Assembly (NCBI GenBank): GCA_030512335.1
Contig: JAULSU010000006.1
Coordinates: forward strand, 434,001 to 498,000
Length of the DNA: 64,000 nucleotides
Direction: 5' to 3'
Origin: Immersiella caudata
Taxonomy: Eukaryota; Ascomycota; Sordariomycetes; Sordariales; Lasiosphaeriaceae
In this document: positions 56,110 to 64,000 of the stretch, piece after piece
Numbering within the stretch: the stretch's first letter is position 1
Layout of the letters: each line of letters begins with the position of its first letter
The notes under the pieces: generated by a model
Database searches by the model: none
What the model was told of the DNA's origin: nothing
Seen by the model: only the letters and a program-made list of their open reading frames with translations
Made by a program: the position numbers and the translations under genes

Positions 56110-58527
56110 TTACTTCCTTTCCGCGGCCTCCTTCTTCAACTGCTGCAATGCTTGTTCGTATGCCTTGATCCTCTCTTCGCTGAACTTTCCATCCCTTTCC
56201 CCCTCAAGACGCACACGTTCCACAGTTCCGCTCCTGGTAATGTTGGTAGTGGCCCCCTTGCCTTCGCCAACAAAGTCGTGCCAGAACCTGTGACCCTCAG
56301 AGTGTTCGAATAGAGTCCAGGCGTGTCCAGCTCGTCCAGCACGCGCGGTGCGGCCAACGCGGTGAACGTATGAAGTTTCGCTGATCGGAAGATCGTAGTT
56401 GATGACGTGTTCCAGGTTGAGCAGATCGATACCACGAGATACCAAATCTGAAGCTACGAGGATCCGAAGCTTGCCCTGGGAGAATAACCGCAACGTGTGC
56501 TTACGTCTAGAAGTTTTGGTGGAGGATGTGAGGGTCCCGATAAGCGGCGCGAGATCTGGAGAGAGGATTTCCAGGAGACGAGAGAGGCGCAGGGCTGCTT
56601 CGTTGGATTTGGTGAAGATGAGCACGGTGGTGCCGAATTTGCGAGCATTTGTCGATGTTTGTGCCTTTCTTGGACGCTTGGCCTCCGCCCCGCTGGCAGA
56701 ATCGGAACTGGACGAGTCAGAATCAGATCCCGAGCCCGGGTCCGAGTCACTCGAGGAGGCCTCAGAGCTTTCGCTTGAAGAGTCCGAATCGCCGCTCTCC
56801 GATTCGCCAATGGACATCTTGTCTTCTTCAGCCTTGGTTGGAGCCTGGTTGAGAGCGCTCAGGAGATCGCTATTGAGTAGGTCGAGGAGGTAAAGCGGCT
56901 TGAGAGTTGACTCCCGAACCTTGATAGCTGACTCCTTGAGGAGCGTCGGAAGTGTTTGCTCGCCGGCCTTGGATCCCTCAAGCAGCACAAGGCGAGGCCG
57001 TGAGAGTTTCAGTCCGTTGAGTAAGCTGATATCTCTGGTCATAGTAGCGCTGAGAATGACCTTGCGAGGACCCGTCTTGTTGGAGCCAGGGAAGTCCCGA
57101 GCGGTCCGCTTCTCGGTGCTCAGGCCCTTCATCACCATGTCGAGCCATTGCTGGAAGTCTTGAGCGAGGAGCTTGTCCGCCTCGTCAACGACCAGCCAAC
57201 GTACGTAATCAAGGTCAAAGCCCCGCGTCTTTTGGACATGCTCGACGAGTCTTCCTGGCGTGCAGATGAGAATATCAACCTTCGAAACGTACTGGATGAC
57301 GTGCCATGGAAGAGGGGTCGTCTTCTCCGAGCCCAGCATAAGGTCGTCGCCGTCATCTGAGTCGTCAAGGCTGACGAGCTCCCTTTGTTTCTTGTTCCAT
57401 TTTTCCCATCCGTCCGGATCATACCGCTGCTCCTCTCCAATGATAGCAGATTGCTCGGTTTTGAACGGTTTGTTACCCACAGCAGTCCCTATTTTGACCC
57501 GTTTGCCTCCACCGATAACAAATGCGGCCACGCACGCCTCACACGCCTGTTGTACCTGTTGAACTAGCTCTCTCGTAGGGAGAACGATAAGAGCCCTGAG
57601 CCTTGTAACGGCGCCTTTGCTGATGTCGTGAACCATTGGAAGAACATACGACAGCGTCTTTCCCGAGCCAGTGGGTGCTGCAACCACCACATCGCCTTGC
57701 CTATCCGCCGATGGCAAAAGCAACGGGAGCACTGCTGTTTGTACTGCGAAGGCATCTGCAAACCCTTTCGATGCCAGTATCTTTGCTGATTCAGGGGATA
57801 TCCCCAGTTCTGAAAAGGGGCGCCTCGAGTCGTTGGCGACACGAATGGGGGATGCAAGCCAAGGCGGGAGGGTTTCGTAGGTTAGTTTAGAGGCGTCAAA
57901 AACAACTGGCTGAGGCTGCGGAAGAGGCTCAAGACCGTGTTCTTCCACCTCCTGTGCCGGTTCCGGCTTCAATTCTGACCCCTTTTCTGTCTCGGATAAG
58001 GCGTTTGGCTTCGATTGGAGAGCCCTCTCGACTTTCTCAAACACAGCCTTATGCCTCGTCCTGACCCTCTTGTCGCTCTCCGGCTCGGCCTCCTCCACTT
58101 CCTGCTTCTTTTTTTTCTCCTTTTTGGGCTTCGAGCGATCCTTCTGAGGCCTCGATTCTTCTTCTATAGGCGTTGGCGCAGTGGCATCCAGGGGTATTTC
58201 AGTGTCCGGGATGCGCGCCTCCTCGTTCGGAGCACCCTCTTCTTGTTTCCTCTTGCGCTTCGACGGCTTCTTCTCTAGCGCTCCGGTGAGCTCCACGTCT
58301 GTGTCAAATCGCCCCTTCTTGGGCTCTGGGAGGGGGAAATCTTCATCGCCAAAGACTATCCTAGTTGGTTGTGGAAGAGCCGCAGGCGTCGGGGGTTCTG
58401 CGACGGGCGTATTTTGATAGGCAAAGCGCCTGTCTGGGTGCACGGAACGCCTATCCGGGTCGTCCGCATGCCGATTCTGATTTGAAGGAGGCGCCGCCTT
58501 GGTTAGAGGAATGTATCGGGCGTACAT
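56110..58527 (-). CDS. DBP6: DEAD-box RNA helicase Dbp6, ribosome biogenesis
   Basis: Nucleolar ATP-dependent RNA helicase needed for early 60S subunit assembly. Single exon, start at 58527 (MYARYIPLTK, the usual Dbp6 beginning) rather than 58620. 805 residues. N-terminal 200 residues are charged and disordered with KPSKRKRKQEE and KPKKEKKKKQE nuclear signals. Helicase core: FAVQTAVLPLLL, motif I APTGSGKT (about 282), PTRELVQQV, TPGRLVEHV, motif II DEAD (about 449), motif III SAT, and motif VI HRVGRTARAG (about 730). Two acidic inserts within the core (SLDDSDDGDD and a long Ser/Asp/Glu tract at about 580-620) fit Dbp6 rather than other DEAD proteins. Shares a 389-bp divergent promoter with GPI3. 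Confidence 0.93.
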   Translation of the reverse strand: MYARYIPLTKAAPPSNQNRHADDPDRRSVHPDRRFAYQNTPVAEPPTPAALPQPTRIVFGDEDFPLPEPKKGRFDTDVELTGALEKKPSKRKRKQEEGAPNEEARIPDTEIPLDATAPTPIEEESRPQKDRSKPKKEKKKKQEVEEAEPESDKRVRTRHKAVFEKVERALQSKPNALSETEKGSELKPEPAQEVEEHGLEPLPQPQPVVFDASKLTYETLPPWLASPIRVANDSRRPFSELGISPESAKILASKGFADAFAVQTAVLPLLLPSADRQGDVVVAAPTGSGKTLSYVLPMVHDISKGAVTRLRALIVLPTRELVQQVQQACEACVAAFVIGGGKRVKIGTAVGNKPFKTEQSAIIGEEQRYDPDGWEKWNKKQRELVSLDDSDDGDDLMLGSEKTTPLPWHVIQYVSKVDILICTPGRLVEHVQKTRGFDLDYVRWLVVDEADKLLAQDFQQWLDMVMKGLSTEKRTARDFPGSNKTGPRKVILSATMTRDISLLNGLKLSRPRLVLLEGSKAGEQTLPTLLKESAIKVRESTLKPLYLLDLLNSDLLSALNQAPTKAEEDKMSIGESESGDSDSSSESSEASSSDSDPGSGSDSDSSSSDSASGAEAKRPRKAQTSTNARKFGTTVLIFTKSNEAALRLSRLLEILSPDLAPLIGTLTSSTKTSRRKHTLRLFSQGKLRILVASDLVSRGIDLLNLEHVINYDLPISETSYVHRVGRTARAGRAGHAWTLFEHSEGHRFWHDFVGEGKGATTNITRSGTVERVRLEGERDGKFSEERIKAYEQALQQLKKEAAERK

Positions 58528-58916
58528 CTTGGAGGACTTTGAGAGAGAGATCTGCAAGGCGCGCGAGGTCTTCGAGTGGCGTGTTGACGAGAGATGCGAG
58601 ACCTCGAAAACATCGTGCAACCAAACTTTTCTGGCAGGCGCATTGCGTAGAGTTTCATTCTGCCGCCCCGCACCACCTTCCCTATCTTATCTGCAGCGGG
58701 CAAAAGTTGTCAAAGTTTCACCGCCTTCCTTATCGTTAGCGTTATCGGTGGAGCCAGCGTTTTGGCGGCCAGGGCATTGCGCTCATTGGACAAGCCAGAC
58801 GCGTTCCTGGCGTCTCCTTTGAACGGCGTCGGAAAGCTGTCTTCAGACCAGACGACCTCAACAACCTTGGAGTCGAGAAATGGTTGCTTGCCCGCAACGG
58901 CAGCAGAACCGCAGAG
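58528..58916. promoter_or_regulatory. DBP6-GPI3 divergent promoter
   Basis: 389 bp between two divergent housekeeping starts. No defended motif. Confidence 0.45.
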
Positions 58917-60436
58917 ATGGCACCCACGTACAATATCGCCATGGTCAGCGACTTCTTCTTTCCGCAGCCGGGCGGCGTCGAGAGCCACATCTACCAGCTG
59001 TCGACAAAGCTCATGGATAGGGGCCACAAAGTCATCATCATCACGCATGCTTACGATGGCCGTACCGGCGTGCGCTACCTCACCAACGGCCTCAAAGTGT
59101 ACCATGTCCCATATTTTGTCATCTACCGGTCCACCACATTTCCCACTGTGTTTTCCTTCTTTCCCATGTTCCGCAACATTGTGCTGCGCGAGCGCATCGA
59201 CATCGTTCACGGCCACGCAAGTTTGAGCAACCTCTGCCATGAGGCAATCCTGCACGCCAGGACGATGGGGCTGAGAACCGTCTTTACCGATCACTCTCTT
59301 TTTGGGTTCGCAGACGCAGCCAGTATTCTCACCAACAAGCTGCTGAAATTCAGTTTGAGTGACGTTGACCATGTGATTTGTGTCAGCCATACTTGGTAGG
59401 CCATGTTGACCCCCTTTTTAGCCTTGGCAACCCCTGAGCTGACCGCCATGCCAGTAAGGAGAACACTGTTCTCAGAGCATCGCTCGACCCCCTCATGGTG
59501 TCGGTGATACCCAATGCTGTTGTTGCCGAGAACTTCAAGCCATATTCGAACCCGGCAGAGGTCGCCCGCCACTCCTTTGGCCAGGATCCGCCACCCGCTC
59601 GTCCACTGGGGCCGCATGACACAATCACCATTGTCGTCATCTCCCGGTTATTCTACAACAAAGGCACCGACCTCCTAACAGCAGCAATCCCGCGCATCCT
59701 TGAAAACCACCCTAATACGCGCTTCATCATCGCCGGCTCCGGTCCCAAGGCCATCGATCTCGAGCAGATGGTCGAGCAGAATGTTCTGCAAGACCGAGTT
59801 GAGATGTTGGGTTCCATTCGCCACGAGGAAGTGCGCGATGTCATGATTCGAGGTCATGTCTACCTGCATCCGAGCTTGACAGAGGCCTTCGGCACTGTCA
59901 TCGTCGAGGCCGCCAGCTGTGGACTGTACGTCGTCTGCACTCAAGTCGGCGGTATCCCCGAGGTGTTGCCTTCGCACATGACAGTGTTCGCCAAGCCAGA
60001 AGAGGACGACCTTGTTGCCGCTACGGGAAAGGCTATCGCGGCGCTGCGGGCGAACAAAGTTCGAACTGAGCTCTTCCACGAGCAGGTCAAGTCCATGTAC
60101 TCGTGGACAAATGTCGCCATCCGCACGGAGCGCGTCTACAACGGAATTTCGGGTGCCATCAGTGAGGCGGAGTTTTACGGATACGATGCCTCAAACCCAG
60201 CAAGCTGGAGCGCCACAAGGGGCCGTTCAGGCGTCCAGAGCTTCGCGCTCATCGACCGGTTGAAGCGCTATTACGGCTGCGGAATATGGGCTGGAAAGCT
60301 CTTCTGCCTCTGCGTCATCATTGACTATCTGATCTTTTTGTTTCTTGAGATTTGGTGGCCAAGAGGCAAGATTGATATTTGCCCCGACTGGCCGAGAAAG
60401 ACAGTGGACGAGCGAAGGGAGCCGGGTGTGCGGTGA
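58917..60436 (+). CDS. GPI3: GPI-GlcNAc transferase catalytic subunit (PIG-A/Gpi3)
   Basis: Transfers GlcNAc to phosphatidylinositol, first step of GPI-anchor synthesis, on the cytosolic ER face in the GPI-GnT complex. Exons 58917-59395 and 59455-60436; intron 59396-59454 (GTAGGC...GCCAG). Splicing restores ICVSHTCKENTVLRA. 486 residues, usual for the family. Start at 58917 (MAPTYNIAMVSDFFFPQPGG) rather than 58884. Signatures: PQPGGVESHIYQLS, VFTDHSLFGFAD, GT4 glycosyltransferase motif E-x7-E in LTEAFGTVIVEAASCG, and the C-terminal single membrane segment LFCLCVIIDYLIFLFLEIWWP with a short tail. Head-to-head with DBP6. Confidence 0.96.
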
Positions 60437-61220
60437 GACCATACACACCGCATGACTGCGAAATGTCATACGCTATGCCCTGGAGGACGGAAATCAGATG
60501 AGGCGAATCGTCACCACCCGCCACCAAGAACGGCGAAGTGCAGACACGCCCCCAAGGACGAACACCCAACTTCGAGAAGGGCGGTCACGACGGTGGATGA
60601 ATGGCTCGTCTCGCCAGAGGACATGCAACTGACAAGACCGGCGAGCCGAACTTTCGTTCCAGTTGAAGGACGTCAGACACCATCTGATCGGCTATCAAGC
60701 ATCCACATCTCCGAGGCTGACACTCGAAGACTTCACGCCGTGGCCACCATGATAACGAAGCTATTCCAGATGACATCTGGATATCTGTCAACCTCCAGTC
60801 CTCAGCACAACACTACAGACTCACCAGCATCGTACCCAAAGATCGCCTAACATCCTCCTAAAGACAACGTTCGGATTGATCAGCTTCTGAGCGACGTCGC
60901 CCCTATTCTCGCCACCAGGCGAGTCAGTGGGGCCGAATGTCTTGTCAAGGTGTCCTCGCGTGTCGCGGATCCTGCTGTGAGCTCTAGAGCTCCCCTGCGG
61001 TTTGGGAAATAGATGTTCTCCTGGTTGCGAGAGTCTGCAAAAGTGGCGATGGATGACGATGCCCGAGGACGCCATTAGCAGTAGTACTCGCGCGCCATGT
61101 GGGCCCAGTGCAAGCGGATTCTCTGCTCGCAACATGGACCCTACGTTACAATCATAGGCCAAGTAGATAGCAAAGCATGGGGCTGGTTGATCAACCTCAT
61201 GTGTCTGAACTATTCTAAAA
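60437..61220. other. convergent intergenic, nothing recognised
   Basis: 784 bp between 3' ends; no gene or repeat supported. Confidence 0.5.
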
Positions 61221-62282
61221 CTACCCACTTGACCTCACGTGAAGGCCTTCCCCATCCTCCCCCTGAAGAGACTTGTATGACAAGTAGACTTGCAAAGCAC
61301 CTTCAATAGACTGTACCGTACCGAAAAAGACCGTGAGAACGAATACCAGGATCGCCACCCAGAACGTGTACCACTGCACAGAGTTCCTTCTGTCCCACCA
61401 CCACTGAGTAATTTTATGTGGTTGTGAGTCGTCAAATGCCTGTTTAAGAATGACCAACCTGTCGTGCCACACCGAAAACTTCTCAAACCGTCGGTCCTGC
61501 GCCCTGGAGATGCCACAACACCTAACCGTTTGATCAATGCCCTTGATCCCGGCTATTAACCGCCTGGTTCCTCTGTCGTTTTGCGGGAACAGCAGGGCCA
61601 GCGTTCGAAGCGTCTCTTCCAATAGCCCGTCCGGCCAGAATCCTACGGCTAGTACCTGCGACTGGAACTTGAGAAACTCGGCGTGGTGAAAGATGTACAC
61701 GCTCTTATCGTCGCCGTGGAGAAGGAGATGATCAGCGAGGTTGTTTGTCCATTTCAGCTCGATGCCTGCGATTTTGGAGATGTTGTTCGCGATGAAGCGT
61801 TTCTCGATCTTTGCGTTGGTAGTAGCATCCATCTCTTTTTGATGGGCGAACTCCATGGCTAGAAGAGAATGAAGGCTTCCAGTGGTCCACTTCAACGGCC
61901 TTCTACCGGTGGCTCGGGATTCGAGTACGCCTACGTCGGCCATGGTTAGGAGGCCGGCGATGAGATCGATCGAGGCCTCGTAAAGTTTTCTTTGGCGTGT
62001 ATACTGTTCGCTTCCTCCGGCTAGCTCCCTTAGAATGGCCTCTTTATCCTCGCCCTGAAGGATAAGCCTGGCAATTCGTAGGCCTTCGGCGTGGGTCTTG
62101 ACCGATACATTCTCTCCTCCATCACACAAGAACTCTTTACACCGAGAGGTGTAATACTCGAAGTAAGGCCCCATTGAGCCGGCTTTGAAGGCGTCGCCCC
62201 ATAGTTTTTGGGTCAACTCAGCTTTAAGCTCAGGGGTCATAGCTATCTTGCGGAGGCTTCCTTCCAAAATTGGCGACGCCAT
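61221..62282 (-). CDS. fungal orphan-family protein with C-terminal TM segment
   Basis: Single exon, 353 residues from ATG 62282 (an in-frame upstream start at 62348 adds 22 residues). Mostly alpha-helical soluble part (for example MTPELKAELTQKLWGD, EYYTSRCKEFLCDGG, WFRP-like central block absent), then WWWDRRNSVQWYTFWVAILVF...FFGTVQSIEGALQVYLSYK near residues 305-345 with one membrane segment. The pattern QWYTFWVA-to-SIEGALQVY is, as far as I know, a recurrent C-terminal ending of multicopy sordariomycete proteins of unknown function. No catalytic motif seen. Divergent from the gene at 62849. Could be part of an accessory, rapidly evolving block. Confidence 0.7.
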   Translation of the reverse strand: MASPILEGSLRKIAMTPELKAELTQKLWGDAFKAGSMGPYFEYYTSRCKEFLCDGGENVSVKTHAEGLRIARLILQGEDKEAILRELAGGSEQYTRQRKLYEASIDLIAGLLTMADVGVLESRATGRRPLKWTTGSLHSLLAMEFAHQKEMDATTNAKIEKRFIANNISKIAGIELKWTNNLADHLLLHGDDKSVYIFHHAEFLKFQSQVLAVGFWPDGLLEETLRTLALLFPQNDRGTRRLIAGIKGIDQTVRCCGISRAQDRRFEKFSVWHDRLVILKQAFDDSQPHKITQWWWDRRNSVQWYTFWVAILVFVLTVFFGTVQSIEGALQVYLSYKSLQGEDGEGLHVRSSG

Positions 62283-62848
62283 TATGATGAAGTGGGAGCC
62301 CTGTGACGAACTGGAAAAGGCGCTGCTGAAATGCAAAGAGGTGTTCAAAGGAGGTTTTTATGCCCTTTACCCGAAAAGCGAGGCCTATTATGAATGCAAA
62401 GAGACATAAGCTACTTGCGATCAAGCGGGTAGTAAGAATGTCAGGCTCATCAGGTTTCTCCCACCACGAAGAGGCCTCATGCCCCTCCTTTTCCCGCTCT
62501 GTCCCGGCAAGGCTGCGCCCCGGTTGGAAGTGGTGGGAGCCCAATCACCACGATTAAAGATGCTTGATTTGACAGGTTAAAAGTTGCTGCCTTCCTGCCC
62601 CGAGGTCATTGAGAGTTTTTTTGCTTGCCACCGCAGCAGCAACGAATAACCTCCGCATTGGCTTCACAGCCAGGAGGAAGGAACCACCGAGCTGGTCCGC
62701 GGCACCGCGCGGGACACAAATCGCCTCTCAAATGCTCCAATTACCTCCCAACATACTCCCTCCGGAAACCTCGACTACCGGGCGACGTCGGTTACCCATC
62801 GCTTCTCAAACGTCATGGTCGGCGACGCTACCTAGTCGCGGCACAACC
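62283..62848. promoter_or_regulatory. divergent promoter region of two orphan genes
   Basis: 566 bp between divergent starts. No gene or motif supported. Confidence 0.4.
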
Positions 62849-64000
62849 ATGAACAACCCCGACTGGCCATTCGCAGCCAGCTCCACCGGCGAATACCTCG
62901 GATATCTCAAGATGGGACGCTTTCGTCGAACCCGTTTCTGGCAGGCCAAGGGCGAGGCGCGTATAAAATTCGATGAATCGATCCGCGGGAAGGTGCTGTC
63001 CCACCTCCGCGAACACAGTGCGATTCTTCAAAAGCCTGCCAGCACTCTTGTTCTATCATTATTCATGGTGGGACGGGCCGCAGAAAGGACGAAGCCCACC
63101 GTAATGCTTCAGTCTGATGACAAGGAGGTCAGGAAGGAGACGTTCAACTTGCTGAAGGAGAGCGACATCTTGAACGAGTACCCTGGCTTCGAGCTTGGAT
63201 GTTGCTCCCTGAGCGCGGAGTTCGAGGGCCTTCGTCAGACGGGTGGCCCAGGGGCAGCCTCGAAGTCTGCTTTGAGCGGCGACGCTGACGAAGACCTCAG
63301 TGAGAGGGTTGGCGGCTTGAGCATGGCCTCCGAGGAAGACCTATTCCCGTCCGAACCGTCTTGGACAACCACCAGTAGTAGTTACAGTCGCGGGCATGAG
63401 CGCGACCACAAACCTTGGCGCAAAAACACATCACGTTCAAAGGGCACTAAGTTTCACAGTAAGTCCGCCGAACACGCGCCTTTCTACCCCGCGTCTTCCT
63501 ACGAACGCCAACCACCTGAGCCGTCACCAGCCCTTCACGATTACACAGCTCAAACTTATTATCCCAACGAAACCTACCACATCGACCCATATAACCGGGA
63601 AGCTCCAACGGCTCTTACTTTGCAAGGGAATTTCTCAACCTCATACAGCAAGGATTTCGCAACGCCCTCCGGTGAACAATCGGCGTACAGGTACTCTTCG
63701 GGAGGAGACTCATTGTTCTCCGCTTCACCAAACCTCCAAGAGGGCACACTTGTGTCTTTTCAGAATCCTTGGAGTTCTCTTCCTCGGGAGATGGATGGCA
63801 GGTCTGGGACGGCTGCAGGATTTGTCCACGTCCGCGGCCGCACTATGCTCCTAACCGTCAATCATATCCGTCCTGGGCGGGGAGGGGTGTCTAGCAATAA
63901 GGGGCTTGGCGAAGACGATGAGAGCGACGACAATTACGAGATTACTGGTTTAGAGGATGATTACACCTCCCAGGACGAGAGTTTAGAGTTAAAAAGGCTG
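62849..64000 (+). CDS. fungal orphan-family protein, 3' partial; possible protease-like domain start
   Basis: Open frame of 384 codons from ATG 62849, running off the window end without a stop. N-terminal domain (about residues 25-130) has FDESIRGKVLSHLREHS, STLVLSLFMVGRAAERTKPT, RKETFNLLKESDILNEYPG and FELGCCSL...EFEGLRQ; this block recurs in multicopy sordariomycete proteins, from memory. A disordered Ser/Tyr-rich linker follows, then GTAAGFVHVRGRTMLLTVNHI, which resembles the G-x-V...LTxxH start of trypsin-like domains with His339 in the catalytic-histidine place, followed by an acidic stretch. Whether Asp and Ser partners exist lies outside the window. Function unknown. Confidence 0.75.
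   Translation, partial: MNNPDWPFAASSTGEYLGYLKMGRFRRTRFWQAKGEARIKFDESIRGKVLSHLREHSAILQKPASTLVLSLFMVGRAAERTKPTVMLQSDDKEVRKETFNLLKESDILNEYPGFELGCCSLSAEFEGLRQTGGPGAASKSALSGDADEDLSERVGGLSMASEEDLFPSEPSWTTTSSSYSRGHERDHKPWRKNTSRSKGTKFHSKSAEHAPFYPASSYERQPPEPSPALHDYTAQTYYPNETYHIDPYNREAPTALTLQGNFSTSYSKDFATPSGEQSAYRYSSGGDSLFSASPNLQEGTLVSFQNPWSSLPREMDGRSGTAAGFVHVRGRTMLLTVNHIRPGRGGVSSNKGLGEDDESDDNYEITGLEDDYTSQDESLELKRL

Noticed and set aside
1..64000. CRISPR arrays, bacterial operons, transposase or retroelement genes
   Set aside because: None seen; spliced eukaryotic genes throughout and no recognisable transposon domains or long terminal repeats.

Overview
The window is chromosomal DNA of a filamentous ascomycete (Pezizomycotina, most probably Sordariomycetes). 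The evidence is: many short spliceosomal introns (about 50-66 bp, usual donors GTAAGT/GTGAGT, branch-like CTGAC/CTAAC), two HET-domain genes, an NPP1/NLP protein, a SH3-RasGEF of the Cdc25 type, a bZIP factor with the sordariomycete-like basic region, and CAnnATGG start contexts. The species cannot be named from the sequence alone.

Layout. 1-1.2 kb: 3' part of a bZIP transcription factor. 2.0-2.4 kb: a small two-membrane-segment protein whose two exons are easily missed. 3.1-9.3 kb: a same-strand island of two HET-domain genes with a secreted NPP1-type necrosis-inducing-like gene between them, followed by a prolyl-4-hydroxylase-like oxygenase (10.5 kb) and an Hsp70-like ATPase (11.7-13.7 kb) that is divergent from an unrecognised coiled-coil protein (14.6-16.5 kb). 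16.6-17.1 kb: an array of degenerate 21-bp repeats. 17.9-20.2 kb: an RBR-type ubiquitin ligase with two possible terminal exons, then a histidine phosphatase with a PIP-box-like tail (20.8-21.7 kb). 23.2-27.0 kb: the RasGEF on the minus strand. 27.1-39.3 kb: about 12 kb without any gene I can support. 39.3-40.3 kb: an intron-containing tRNA-Ala(CGC) head-to-head with an alkyltransferase-like DNA repair gene. 40.5-43.7 kb: a bromodomain protein, divergent from a 68-residue membrane protein. 45.5-46.4 kb: an unrecognised coiled-coil/proline-rich protein. 48.1-49.7 kb: a secreted aspartic protease with 21-bp repeats in an intron and across its stop codon. 51.8-60.4 kb: three housekeeping genes: LHS1 (ER Hsp70), DBP6 (ribosome biogenesis helicase) and GPI3 (GPI-anchor synthesis), the last two sharing a divergent promoter. 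61.2-64.0 kb: two fungal orphan-family genes, the second cut by the window end.

The window mixes a conserved secretory/ribosome/chromatin core with accessory blocks. The accessory block at 3-14 kb (HET, NLP, HET, Hsp70-like) has the content expected of a self/non-self or cell-death locus, but a joint function is inference. The most unusual sequence signals are the 21-bp repeat family at three places, the alternative RING2 exons of the RBR ligase, and strong local C/G strand-skew blocks that switch inside genes.
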